Source: JADJPF01 sp964492845 (GTDB taxonomy: Bacteria > Acidobacteriota > Blastocatellia > Chloracidobacteriales > JADJPF01). From it: DNA of 64,000 nucleotides. The notes below the pieces were generated by a model. That model was not told the origin of the DNA, searched no databases, and saw nothing but the letters and a program-made list of their open reading frames with translations. Both the position numbers and the translations under genes were made by a program. The stretch covers positions 1 through 64,000 of the forward strand of contig CAZBMZ010000025.1 of the NCBI GenBank assembly GCA_964492845.1, written 5' to 3'. This document shows positions 35,107 through 44,430 of this stretch, piece by piece; positions within the stretch are counted from its first letter, which is position 1, and each line of letters begins with the position of its first letter.

Positions 35107-35545
35107 ACAAAGCATCAAAAGCTACACGACCTGGGCTAGCAGGTTCTTTGGTTGCTTTCTTTTGTTCTTGAGGCTGTTGTTTTTCTACAGAAACTTTAGT
35201 AGCAAATTGCAAGCATACATTGCCCTCAGATTTTTTAACTACACGTATTTCAATGGGTTTTTGACATTCAAAACGCGCACCAGGATCAAAATAACGGCAA
35301 TTCTTACAAGAATGTAGATATTCACCACATTTTTTACATTGATCATTAAAAGCAATACTTCCAACGGATTCCACAATAGTAGAACAATTTGAGCATCTGA
35401 CTACTTCCATATATCTAGTTTCAATACGTGGAGAAGGACGCGATCCATAACCAACTTCTTGTTTTGGACGCTCTGTTTTAGCAGATTCTTTTCGTTCACT
35501 ACTTTCATCTTGCTGATAACCTTTTTGGCGGTACTTACGTTCCAT
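35096..35545 (-). CDS. Zinc-ribbon hypothetical protein
   Basis: The 149-residue protein has a charged, Lys/Glu/Ser-rich N-terminus (1-45). A Cys-rich core follows (about 48-115: VRCSNCSTIV, DQCKKCGEYLHSCKNCRYFDPGARFECQKP, NVCLQF), which could bind one or two zinc ions. The C-terminal tail is Lys/Gln/Pro-rich. I do not recognise the family, but the HxCxNCxYFDPGARFxC block looks conserved and is likely structural. GGAGAA lies before the ATG. Confidence 0.65.
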   Translation of the reverse strand: MERKYRQKGYQQDESSERKESAKTERPKQEVGYGSRPSPRIETRYMEVVRCSNCSTIVESVGSIAFNDQCKKCGEYLHSCKNCRYFDPGARFECQKPIEIRVVKKSEGNVCLQFATKVSVEKQQPQEQKKATKEPASPGRVAFDALFKK

Positions 35546-36113
35546 AGAGCTTTCTCCTTAGTGAATCGTCTAGTAAAAACTTTTATCTTTTATTGTTTGG
35601 GGCATCAATATTCTTATTTGGATTTATTTCTTAGCTCGTTACCTTTTTCAGGTTGGTATTATTTGGTATTACAAGGATGGTTACTAACGGTTTTGTAATA
35701 TTTTATTAAGTAAAAATTCTGCGAGATTAATTTTTATAATAAATAAAACTGCCTGAAATTATAACAAACGAACTTTAGGAAAAGCAAATTATAACCAAAA
35801 CAGACGCTAAATTTTATCTATATTAGCAAGTTTTTTCCAGATTCTATAAAAATAAAAAGAGTTAATAATTTAGGTTAAAAAACAACTTCTAAACACTTAA
35901 ATTTTAATTGGCTTAAGCAAAATCTAAATATTCATCAAGTGTTCTGGGAAACATTTTAGATGTGAGTTATCACGCTAAGTGTACCTATTAAATGATTTAG
36001 ACGCAATCAAAAAGATACAAATAGAGAAAAATTTTTCTTACTATTTTTACTCAGACTTTAACATACATATAATACAAATATCTTTTATACCTAAATATAT
36101 TAGCATAATACAA
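35546..36113. other. 568-base region without a supported gene
   Basis: Very AT-rich spacer between the zinc-ribbon gene (divergent side) and the helicase 3' end. Short open frames at 35459-35698 and 35979-36188 lack ribosome sites and have odd composition, so I do not call them. No terminator hairpin, tRNA or clear repeat is seen. Confidence 0.6.
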
Positions 36114-39100
36114 CTAACTTTGACTAGTGTTAGCTCCAAACATTTCAAAAAGAAATTCAGAAGCTACCTGAGTATATCCATTACGTAAATTAGCAGTAGT
36201 AAATACTAGTTGTTCTTTAGCCCGCGTTATTGCTACGTAAAGGAGCCGTCTTTGTTCAGTTAATTGATCTGGGTTTTTACTTCCAATAGCATAAAAGCTT
36301 GGAATCATATTTTGTTCAAGCCCGGCTAAATAAACTCTAGTAAATTCTAAACCCTTAGATGCGTAGATCGTCATTAAGTGAACAGCATTACGACGAGAAA
36401 TTCCATCTTGTTGTTGGTAAAGCGCAGCAAAATCCAGGAATGCAACAATGGATTTTTCAAGTGTTCCTATAGTTGGGTTTGGACTATCAAAACGAGAGAC
36501 GATTTCATCAAAATGCAAAAAAGCTCCAAATCTATCTGCATTTCCGTCGCCTTCTCTTAGATGTTCTATTTTTGCTTCTTCTATATAACCTCTAAGTAAA
36601 TTTACATCATTTCCTTGTTCAATTAGTCGTTCAAGCAGGGTTGCACCGGGCGCGGCTAGTCGGATTAGACCCTCTTTAATTAATATTGCTTGGGAGTCTA
36701 CCAAGCGATTATGTTCAATAATTGAGCCTGCTGCAACTAGATCTAAACAGGACTCGCAAGCTGTTCGACGTAGGCGGGAGGCATGTTCTTTTTTTAATGC
36801 TTCAAACACATCTACAAGCGATAAAGTATCATCATAGGCGCGATGACGCTGGCCCGTATCAATAGTAAATAAACTTGCAAGAGCATCTAAACTTGCTCCT
36901 CGGTCTGGAAAAAGTCGGCTAGCCATTGGTAGAGTGTCAAAAGTACGGTTTTCTAGCCGTTTATTAACTTCTCTAAGCTTTCTTTTAATACAAGGAAAAT
37001 CAAAATTATAGCCATTATGAGCAACTAAAGTGTCTTGCCCAATAAAAGCAAGAAATTTTTCTGCTATGTCTTGAAATTTTGGTGAGTTGATTAAGTCTTT
37101 TTCATTAATCCCATGAACTTTTTCTGCATCTGCTGCTATTGGGCGATTAGGCTTTAATAGTGTATGAAACCTGTCTACAGGGCTTGCATCACGTACCCGA
37201 ATAGCTGCTATTTCAATTATGTCATTGTTTTCAATTTCTCTATCAGTTGTCTCAATATCAAGTGCTACATAATCAGGTAAAAATTCAGCATTTCCAAGCC
37301 AGCTAGCAAGTTGACAAAGCTTAAAAAGAAGTAAAATTGCTGATGGTTCAAAACCTCGTTCAGCGGCTGATAACTCTTCAGGATTAACTATAACTGCATT
37401 TATATTACGAAGTTGTTCACGAATAGCAGGACTATAATCTGTTCCAAGGTAAATTATTGTTTGACAAGCTTTTATGGTGTCTGTTAGCAAATTTAATTCT
37501 TTACCATCTAAAATAATTAAAAGTGGGTTTAAAGGAACTAATTCTATTTTTGTTTCCGATTTTGTTTCTAGACTAGTTTGACTGATTTTTTCAATCTCAT
37601 AACCATGTGCGCTATAAGCATTTATGCCAAGTGAACGTTTAAGCATTTCTATTGCTAAAAAATTAAGCTGTGAATTACTAGCAGCAATTAAAACTACTTG
37701 AGAAAAATTCCTTGCCTGATATACTGCACGTGCTGCATCACGCATTCTATTGTAAGTAATAGGGTCTGTTAATTGATCTACAACTCGGGTTAAGGTTAAA
37801 ACTTCTTGATTACTTAAAGAGCTTAAAATATCTGCAAATAGGTCTGATAAACGTTTGCCAGGAATATCTTTGATAGACATTAAATTAGAGATCAGCCCAA
37901 TAATTCTATCTATTTGTCTACGCTCCTGGTCAGGAATACGGGTACTTTTGCGGAAACGGTCAAGCGTAATACGAAAATCTGCTAGGTGTTCTTCTAATTG
38001 AAAAGCTTTAAGCCTGGTACTAGTAACTTCATCTACTTCTCTACACACAAAATTTTCTAAACTAAATTGGTCTTTAGGGTTATATAAAACACGCAGTAAA
38101 CTCATTGCCCTAACAATTTCTAATTGATCAAAACAAGAGCGTCCTTTAACTAATTGACAAGCTAGGTCAGCTTTCATAAATTCACGTTCTAAAAATTCGC
38201 CTACTGAATGACGGGCATAAAGTACAGCAAAATCAGATAAAGATAGATTAGGATCTTTTTCTAAATGTGTTTGTATATCTTTAACAATAAACTCTGCTTC
38301 GTCAAAGTCATTAGCAAAACTTTCTAGTCTAATAGCAGGTAAATCGGAAGGGAAATTTACTTGAGTAGCTTTAATGTTTTTTTGTGTAAGTTTAGAGTGC
38401 TGAGATATTAAATGTTGTGCTTGGCTAATAATTTCTGGCCGAGAACGATAATTTTCTGTTAGAACTATAATATTATCTCTAGCAAAATCACGTAAAAATA
38501 AATCTATATTAGTAGGACTAGCACCTCGCCAAGAAAAAATTGACTGATCATCATCAGCAACTACAAATAAATTTTGATGGTCACTAACTAGCTGTCTTAA
38601 AATTTCATACTGTACCCGATCAGTGTCTTGAAATTCATCAACTAAAATAGCGTCAAAAGCCTTACGGTAACGGTTTAATATTGCAGGATTTTCAAAAAAT
38701 AGACGTTGTGTTAGAAAAAGAATGTCGTCAAAATCTATTAGGGCATTTTTCTTTAGCTCATTATCATAGCGTTTTTGTAATTGTTGTTCTAGTGCAGTAA
38801 GGGGTTTGCCCTCATTTGGATTAAGACGTGAGCCAGACATCCGGGAAATTAAATAGCGCATATGCCGTTCACCAGAAAGCATTGGAGCAATACGCGCTAC
38901 AATTCTTAGCTGACAATCTTCGTCTGCAATGGTGAAATGCTTAACTAGTTTTACTTTCTCATGACATTCACGCAGCACACTAATGCAAAAAGCATGAAAA
39001 GTGCTAACTTGAAGGCTCATTGCCCGGTCTTCAAGCGTAGTTTTTAATCTTTCACGCATTTCTTCAGTAGCTTTATTTGTGTAAGTTACTGCTAGCAATT

Positions 39101-39257
39101 TATCAGGGCGTAAATGATAATGGTCAATAAGTGTTGCTATTCGTGCAATTAAAGTGCGTGTTTTACCTGTGCCGGGCCCAGCTAAAACTAGCCAAGGGCC
39201 AAGCGGAGCATAGGCAGCACGCTTTTGCATTTCATTTAGTTGATTAAGCAATTCCAC
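36114..39257 (-). CDS. UvrD/Rep-type superfamily 1 helicase with internal DEDDh exonuclease domain
   Basis: The 1047-residue protein has helicase motifs Walker A GPGTGKT (27-33), TYTNKATEEMRER (58-70), DEFQDTD (207-213), DDQSIFSWRG (236-245), ENYRS (268-272) and motif VI YVAITRAKEQL (1007-1017). A DnaQ-like 3'-5' exonuclease domain (about 662-825) lies between helicase parts 2B and 2A, with all acidic sites: DIE at 667-669, D753 in HNGYNFD, H805 and D809 in HRAYDD. It should unwind 3'-5' and trim DNA, probably in repair. The start is a GTG preceded by AAGGTG. PcrA and UvrD usually have about 720 residues. Confidence 0.92.
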   Translation of the reverse strand: MELLNQLNEMQKRAAYAPLGPWLVLAGPGTGKTRTLIARIATLIDHYHLRPDKLLAVTYTNKATEEMRERLKTTLEDRAMSLQVSTFHAFCISVLRECHEKVKLVKHFTIADEDCQLRIVARIAPMLSGERHMRYLISRMSGSRLNPNEGKPLTALEQQLQKRYDNELKKNALIDFDDILFLTQRLFFENPAILNRYRKAFDAILVDEFQDTDRVQYEILRQLVSDHQNLFVVADDDQSIFSWRGASPTNIDLFLRDFARDNIIVLTENYRSRPEIISQAQHLISQHSKLTQKNIKATQVNFPSDLPAIRLESFANDFDEAEFIVKDIQTHLEKDPNLSLSDFAVLYARHSVGEFLEREFMKADLACQLVKGRSCFDQLEIVRAMSLLRVLYNPKDQFSLENFVCREVDEVTSTRLKAFQLEEHLADFRITLDRFRKSTRIPDQERRQIDRIIGLISNLMSIKDIPGKRLSDLFADILSSLSNQEVLTLTRVVDQLTDPITYNRMRDAARAVYQARNFSQVVLIAASNSQLNFLAIEMLKRSLGINAYSAHGYEIEKISQTSLETKSETKIELVPLNPLLIILDGKELNLLTDTIKACQTIIYLGTDYSPAIREQLRNINAVIVNPEELSAAERGFEPSAILLLFKLCQLASWLGNAEFLPDYVALDIETTDREIENNDIIEIAAIRVRDASPVDRFHTLLKPNRPIAADAEKVHGINEKDLINSPKFQDIAEKFLAFIGQDTLVAHNGYNFDFPCIKRKLREVNKRLENRTFDTLPMASRLFPDRGASLDALASLFTIDTGQRHRAYDDTLSLVDVFEALKKEHASRLRRTACESCLDLVAAGSIIEHNRLVDSQAILIKEGLIRLAAPGATLLERLIEQGNDVNLLRGYIEEAKIEHLREGDGNADRFGAFLHFDEIVSRFDSPNPTIGTLEKSIVAFLDFAALYQQQDGISRRNAVHLMTIYASKGLEFTRVYLAGLEQNMIPSFYAIGSKNPDQLTEQRRLLYVAITRAKEQLVFTTANLRNGYTQVASEFLFEMFGANTSQS

Positions 39258-39522
39258 GTAGCAACACCTTACAGGTAATTAGAATAGAGCAATTTAATAG
39301 TTATATTTTAACTTTAGATATGATTTCGCCTATTTATTGTAGGTAAGGCGGTAATTGAATGCAATACACTAGCGAAAAATAGGTGAGTGCAGAAGCTCTC
39401 TAAATTGGAAATTTTTGTTATTACCAATGAGCTATCACTAGTTAAAATACTAGTCAATTTTCCAAGTTTTCTTCTATTCTTTTTAATGACAACTACTGAA
39501 TTTTTGGATATACTCTTGCCCG

Positions 39523-39933
39523 ATGTGGACACTAAATATCCTATTTTTTCTAGCAACATTAGTTACTATTTTACTATCTCGGCATGAAATTCGCCGCTAT
39601 ACAGATGCACGTATTGCAGGGACGGTTCTAGATGCTGACCGACGGCGTTTTACTCGTCGAATGGTTGGAACAGGTGTTTTAACTATTGTGCTTGCAATGA
39701 CTTACTTTGGTTATACTAATAAAGAAGCCTTTATAGGCCATCCCTGGTTTTTTGCTCTCTATTGGCTTAGTTGTATTGTACTTGCCCTATCACTAATTTT
39801 TCTTGCCCTAATGGATATTCGCGCTATTTTTCGTCAAGGTGTTAATCAATACCTAAATGAAGATAGCGAAGCAGAACGTTTAGAAAAATTTTTGGCAAAA
39901 GAGCGAGAAAAAGTAGCACAACAAAAAGAATAA
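39523..39933 (+). CDS. Hypothetical membrane protein
   Basis: The 136-residue protein has about three membrane helices (near 2-18, 48-66 and 76-98) and a charged C-terminal helix (about 112-136, EAERLEKFLAKEREKVAQQKE). The RHEIRRYTDARIAGTVLDADRRRFTRR segment between helices 1 and 2 is strongly basic and likely cytoplasmic. I recognise no family. It is divergent from the helicase gene, which starts 265 bases away. Confidence 0.6.
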   Translation: MWTLNILFFLATLVTILLSRHEIRRYTDARIAGTVLDADRRRFTRRMVGTGVLTIVLAMTYFGYTNKEAFIGHPWFFALYWLSCIVLALSLIFLALMDIRAIFRQGVNQYLNEDSEAERLEKFLAKEREKVAQQKE

Positions 39934-40040
39934 TTTTTGTAAGGGTTTTATCGAGGTGTCTGCTAGGTAGTCTCGATTTTAATCGCTTACTGCTCTACAA
40001 TAGCCAATTCTATCTAGTTTGGTGAAATGGGGACATGGTA

Positions 40041-40994
40041 ATGGAAAAAGAAAGAGAATTAATAATTATTGGCTCTGGGCCAGCAGGGTTAACAGCAGCA
40101 ATTTACGCTGCACGAGCTAACTTAAAGCCACTTGTTGCAGCCGGAGAACCCGTAGGTATAAACCTTCCAGGCGGTCAATTAATGCTTACCTCAGAAGTAG
40201 AAAACTACCCAGGTTTTCCAGAAGGAATTGACGGTCAAGAAATGATGGGAAAATTCTTTGCTCAAGCTGAACGCTTTGGCACAGAAGTTATTAAGGAAAA
40301 TGTTACCCAAGTAGAATTTAAAGATAAAGGCCCCTTTCGTTTATTACTTGGTAAAGAATGGTATGTTGCTAAATCTGTAATTTTAGCAATGGGTGCTACT
40401 GCTCAATGGCTAAATGTTCCTGGGGAATATAAATTAAGAACTTCTGCTGGCGGAGTTTCTGCTTGTGCTACTTGCGATGGATTTTTCTTTAGAGGTAAAG
40501 AGTTAATTGTTGTTGGTGGTGGAGATACAGCCGTAGAGGAAGCAGTATTTTTAACTAAGTTTGCTACTAAAGTAACAATGGTTCATCGTCGTGATAAACT
40601 TCGAGCTAGTCAAGTAATGCAGCAACGAGCTTTAACTAATCCCAAAATAGATTTTCTTTGGAATTCTGCTTTAACTGAATATTTGGGAGAAAAATCTATA
40701 GAAGCAGTACGTATTAAAAATTTAGTTACAGGTGAAGAAACAGAGCGTCCTATAGGCGGGGTATTTGTTGCTATTGGACATAAACCTAGTACAGATTTTC
40801 TTAAAGGTGTAATTGAACTTGATGAACAAGGCTATATTGTTACTAAACATAATGTTGAGACTAATATAGAAGGTGTTTTTGCTGCTGGAGATGTTCATGA
40901 CAAGCATTTTCGCCAAGCTATTACGGCGGCAGGCTTTGGTTGTATGGCTGCTATTTCAGCAGAACGATGGCTGGAAGAACAAAAATTAGCTTAA
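40041..40994 (+). CDS. trxB: Thioredoxin reductase
   Basis: The protein (317 residues from this ATG) shows FAD-binding IIGSGPAGLTAAIYAARA, the redox pair CATC (about 142-145), the NADPH motif VVGGGDTAVEEAVFLT and the C-terminal FAAGDVHDKHFRQAITAAGFGCMAA. It passes electrons from NADPH to thioredoxin. An in-frame ATG lies 6 bases earlier, but GGGG at 40029-40032 is spaced 8 bases from this one, which I prefer. A strong terminator follows. Confidence 0.96.
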   Translation: MEKERELIIIGSGPAGLTAAIYAARANLKPLVAAGEPVGINLPGGQLMLTSEVENYPGFPEGIDGQEMMGKFFAQAERFGTEVIKENVTQVEFKDKGPFRLLLGKEWYVAKSVILAMGATAQWLNVPGEYKLRTSAGGVSACATCDGFFFRGKELIVVGGGDTAVEEAVFLTKFATKVTMVHRRDKLRASQVMQQRALTNPKIDFLWNSALTEYLGEKSIEAVRIKNLVTGEETERPIGGVFVAIGHKPSTDFLKGVIELDEQGYIVTKHNVETNIEGVFAAGDVHDKHFRQAITAAGFGCMAAISAERWLEEQKLA

Positions 40995-41029
40995 GTAATC
41001 TTAAATAGATAAAATTTTAGAAAATAAAG

Positions 41030-41061
41030 ATCGGGTGAATAAGTAGCACCCGATTTTTTTA
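41030..41061 (+). terminator. Intrinsic terminator of trxB
   Basis: ATCGGGTG (41030-41037) pairs with CACCCGAT (41047-41054), followed at once by a run of T. It lies 36 bases after the trxB stop. Confidence 0.88.
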
Positions 41062-41079
41062 TGTTTTGATTAATGGCTT

Positions 41080-41754
41080 ATGACAGAATCCTTAACAACA
41101 GTTCTAGTAATTTCTCCACATCCTGATGACTTAGAAATTGCTATGGGTGGGACAGTGGCAAAAGAAATCCATCAAGGTAAAAAGGTAGTTTCCATAGTTT
41201 TAACCGATGGACGACGCTCTCAACGCTCATTTGCTTGCAGCGATGAAGAAATGGCAAAAATTCGTAAGCAGGAAGTTAAAGAAGCTGCTCAAATATTGGG
41301 AATAAAGGAGTTATATAATTTAGAACTAGAAGATTTACATACATCAGAAAATCAGGAAAAATTAAGTAAATTATTAACAAACTTACTAGAAAAATATAAA
41401 CCTAAAGAAATTTATTTGCCTCACCCAGAACTAGATCGTCATCCAACACACCAACTAGCAGCAAAGCTAGTTCTTAAGCTAATAAAAGAATTAATAGATA
41501 ATGATAAAAAATTAACTAAGGTAAATATTTGGGCATATGAAGTTTGGGGGCTTTTTGCTAATTGGGATTTAGCTGTAGATATTAGCGATTTTATAGAAAA
41601 AAAACTTGCCGCTATTAATTGCCATAAAAGTCAAGTAAAAGATATCGCCTATGGTGAAGGTATGTTAGGCTTAAATCGTTGGCGTGCTGTATTTAGCGAT
41701 CCTCACAGTATATCTAAATCAAACTACAAAGAAGTTTTTATAAAATTAAAATAA
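41080..41754 (+). CDS. PIG-L family N-acetylglucosamine deacetylase-like protein
   Basis: The 224-residue protein has the zinc site VISPHPDDLEIAMGGTVAKEI (HPDD at about 13-16), the LTDGRRSQRSFA loop and the third-ligand region YLPHPELDRHPTHQLAAKL (about 114-132). The family removes acetyl groups from GlcNAc conjugates, as in bacillithiol, mycothiol and lipopolysaccharide pathways. No pathway partners are adjacent, so the substrate is open. The start lies just past the trxB terminator, so it has its own promoter or read-through. Confidence 0.88.
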   Translation: MTESLTTVLVISPHPDDLEIAMGGTVAKEIHQGKKVVSIVLTDGRRSQRSFACSDEEMAKIRKQEVKEAAQILGIKELYNLELEDLHTSENQEKLSKLLTNLLEKYKPKEIYLPHPELDRHPTHQLAAKLVLKLIKELIDNDKKLTKVNIWAYEVWGLFANWDLAVDISDFIEKKLAAINCHKSQVKDIAYGEGMLGLNRWRAVFSDPHSISKSNYKEVFIKLK

Positions 41755-41882
41755 CGAAAATAAAAAATTAGCTAGAAAAAGTTTGTTTTCGCTAGTTTGT
41801 ACTTGACGCATTTGCCCAAGTACAGAGATTATTTAATTTCATCCCAAGAAAAATCCTTAAATTAAACTTATATGGAGTAAAA

Positions 41883-44246
41883 ATGGCTACAGATAAAAAT
41901 GAGCTATCAAGTAATGTCGCATTTAAGCCTTATATCAGTGCCAAAGAAGTAATTGCAGAAATGACCCCTAGAGCTTTGCTTTTAGGAGCATTATTTGGCA
42001 TTTTATTTGGTGCGTCGTCTGTATATTTAGCATTAAAAGTTGGTTTAACTGTTAGTGCTTCAGTACCAATAGCAGTGCTTTCTATTACGGTTTTACGGTT
42101 ATTTGGTCGAGCAACGATTTTAGAAAATAATATTGTACAAACTACTGGATCGGCTGGAGAGTCAATTGCTGCGGGCGTTGTATTTACTCTACCTGCCTTA
42201 CTTATATTAGGACTAGATTTAGACATAACACGAACCTCATTAATTGCTCTAACAGGTGGGTGTTTAGGTGTCTTGCTAATGATACCGCTTAGGCGTTCAT
42301 TAATTGTAAAAGAGCATGGAAATTTAGCTTACCCTGAAGGCACAGCTTGTGCTGAAGTGCTGGTTGTAGGTGAAAAAGGTGGCACAGATGCTAAAACTGT
42401 GTTTTTGGGTTTTGGTGTTGCCTTCTTTTATAAGATTCTTATGGTTGGTGCTAGATTATGGAATGAAGCCCCAAGTAAAGTACTAGGCTGGTATCAAAAC
42501 GCTCGTATTTCTGCGGAAATTTCTCCTGAACTCTTGGGTGTTGGTTATATCATCGGGCCAAAAGTTGCTTCTCATATGGTTGGTGGTGGTATGTTGGCTG
42601 CATTAGTAATGATTCCTACAGTAAAATTTTTTGGTGCTGGTTGGGTAAACCCTCTTTTTCCAGAATCAGTTAAATTAATTGCTGATATGAGTGCTGGAGA
42701 AATCCAGGATCGTTATGTTCGCTATATTGCTGCTGGTGCTGTTGCAACAGGTGGTGTTATTAGTTTGCTTAAATCACTTCCAACGATTATTAATGCACTA
42801 AAAGCCAGTATAAATGACTTTCGTGGTATTCAAGATGCAGGTAGTCAAGAACGTACTGCAAAAGATATGCCTATTGCTTATGTTGGAGTTGGCATAGTTG
42901 TTTTATTAGTAGCTCTAGTATTATTACCTCAGCTTGAAATAGATATTATTTCTGCTGCATTAATTTTAGTATTTGGGTTTTTGTTTGTAACTGTTAGCTC
43001 TCGTATTACGGGCCAAATAGGTGCTTCATCTAACCCTATTTCAGGTATGACAATTGCGACTTTGCTTTTTACCTCATTGATTTTCTTGCTTTTAGGTCGT
43101 GCAGGAGCAGAACAAAGAATAGTTGCTTTAACTGTTGGCGCAATCGTTTGTGTAGCGGCGGCTAATGCTGGTGCTACATCTCAAGACTTAAAAACAGGCT
43201 TTTTAGTTGGTGCAACACCTAGAAACCAACAGCTAGGCTTATTAGTAGGTGCTACAACTTCGGCTCTAGCAATAGGTCTAACCTTAACTTTCTTTAATAA
43301 CTCAGCAGTAAACTTGTTACCTGTTTATTATCCAGAGTTTAAGATTCCAGCAGAACAAAAAATTGGTGAAGTTTGGAATGATACTATAAAGCCAGAAGAT
43401 ACAAAGGCTTATCGAACTTTAAGTTTACCTGTTGAATATGATGATGGTAAGGGCGGAAAAGTACCAGCCGGAAAATATTTAGTCGATGATCAAGGTGGAT
43501 TACACTTTTTTGTTAACCCTGGCGTAGGCGGTGAAACTAGCCAATTAGTTAAACCCAATGCTGAAGTTGCAGCCAAGACTTTTGTAGAAGGAACAGATGC
43601 TGGTGTTAAAAAAATAGGCCCTGCACGTGGTTTAGACGACAAACTTTATAGCTTGGTTACAGTAACACAAGCTAATAATCCAGCCGAACCATTAAAAATA
43701 TTAGTTGATGACACTGGAAAACCTGCTTATGTAATTGATGGTAAAATTACTAAATATCCTGCTCCAAAAGCTGCTTTAATGGGAATCTTGGTTGATGGTG
43801 TGCTGACACAAAGACTTCCTTGGTCACTTATTTTAATAGGTGTTTTTATTTCCTTAACTCTTGAAATGATTGGTGTTGCTGCTCTACCTGTAGCGGTTGG
43901 AATGTATTTACCAATATCTACTTCTTCAACAATTTTTGTTGGTGGTGCTGTTCGTGCATTGGTAGAAAGAGTTCGTCGACGTGAAGGTCAAGGAGAACAA
44001 ACTATGGTAGAAGAAGAAACTGGACGAGGCGTGCTATTTAGCTCAGGTTTAATTGCTGGTGGCGCAATTGCTGGGTTAGCTTATGCTTCTTTGGCAATAC
44101 TAAAAGTAAGTGACTCCTTTGCTATTGGGCCTAGAATTTTAGGAGAGCATTTAGCAGAAAATAATATAATTGCTCTAATTATTTTTAGCTTGTTGGCAGG
44201 CTTACTATTTATGGTAGCAAAACAAAATAGCAGCCAAAGTAAGTAG
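41883..44246 (+). CDS. OPT family oligopeptide/metal-chelate transporter with extra soluble domain
   Basis: The 787-residue protein has the OPT features YISAKEVIAEMTPRALLLGALFG (about 17-39), VSASVPIAVLS, NNIVQTTGSAGESIAAG (about 82-98) and ISGMTIATL (about 386-394), with about 14-16 helices. A hydrophilic segment of roughly 150 residues (about 473-625: YYPEFKIPAEQKIGEVWND, GKYLVDDQGGLHFFVNPG, LKILVDDTGKPAYVIDG) sits between late helices. Transport resumes at PAPKAALMGILVDG. It probably imports small peptides or metal-chelate compounds. Confidence 0.9.
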   Translation: MATDKNELSSNVAFKPYISAKEVIAEMTPRALLLGALFGILFGASSVYLALKVGLTVSASVPIAVLSITVLRLFGRATILENNIVQTTGSAGESIAAGVVFTLPALLILGLDLDITRTSLIALTGGCLGVLLMIPLRRSLIVKEHGNLAYPEGTACAEVLVVGEKGGTDAKTVFLGFGVAFFYKILMVGARLWNEAPSKVLGWYQNARISAEISPELLGVGYIIGPKVASHMVGGGMLAALVMIPTVKFFGAGWVNPLFPESVKLIADMSAGEIQDRYVRYIAAGAVATGGVISLLKSLPTIINALKASINDFRGIQDAGSQERTAKDMPIAYVGVGIVVLLVALVLLPQLEIDIISAALILVFGFLFVTVSSRITGQIGASSNPISGMTIATLLFTSLIFLLLGRAGAEQRIVALTVGAIVCVAAANAGATSQDLKTGFLVGATPRNQQLGLLVGATTSALAIGLTLTFFNNSAVNLLPVYYPEFKIPAEQKIGEVWNDTIKPEDTKAYRTLSLPVEYDDGKGGKVPAGKYLVDDQGGLHFFVNPGVGGETSQLVKPNAEVAAKTFVEGTDAGVKKIGPARGLDDKLYSLVTVTQANNPAEPLKILVDDTGKPAYVIDGKITKYPAPKAALMGILVDGVLTQRLPWSLILIGVFISLTLEMIGVAALPVAVGMYLPISTSSTIFVGGAVRALVERVRRREGQGEQTMVEEETGRGVLFSSGLIAGGAIAGLAYASLAILKVSDSFAIGPRILGEHLAENNIIALIIFSLLAGLLFMVAKQNSSQSK

Positions 44247-44288
44247 TTAAAGCTTTATAACTTATTGAAAATAAAGAAGAACCTTTAA

Positions 44289-44338
44289 TGCCCTGTAGGG
44301 GCATCTGACAATAGCCCAGTGATTTATCGCTGGGCTAT
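44289..44338. repeat. Paired-palindrome dispersed repeat, copy D (inverted order)
   Basis: Short palindrome TGCCCTGTAGGGGCA (44289-44303) and long palindrome ATAGCCCAG ... CTGGGCTAT (44311-44338). Read on the minus strand the order matches copies A and B. A T-run (44340-44347) follows, so the long hairpin could also terminate the OPT gene. Confidence 0.75.
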
Positions 44339-44364
44339 AATTTTTTTAATACAGGACAAAATAA

Positions 44365-44399
44365 AAATAACCAGAAAGTTTTAAGCTTTCTGGTTATTT
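44365..44399. terminator. Bidirectional intrinsic terminator
   Basis: AAATAACCAGAAAG (44365-44378) pairs exactly with CTTTCTGGTTATTT (44386-44399) around a seven-base loop. A/T-rich flanks are on both sides. It separates the convergent OPT and subtilase genes. Confidence 0.85.
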
Positions 44400-44430
44400 A
44401 AGGGTTTATCTTTTTTAAGAATAAATAAGT

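Noticed and set aside
35459..35698. 79-residue open frame, plus strand
   Set aside because: Overlaps the zinc-ribbon gene on the other strand, has Phe/Leu-heavy low-complexity composition and no ribosome site.
35979..36188. 69-residue open frame, plus strand
   Set aside because: AT-rich, Ile/Tyr/Lys-heavy composition, overlaps the helicase 3' end, and lacks a ribosome site.
39314..39587. Open frames on both strands upstream of 39523
   Set aside because: They overlap each other and the better supported membrane protein gene; no ribosome site or family resemblance.
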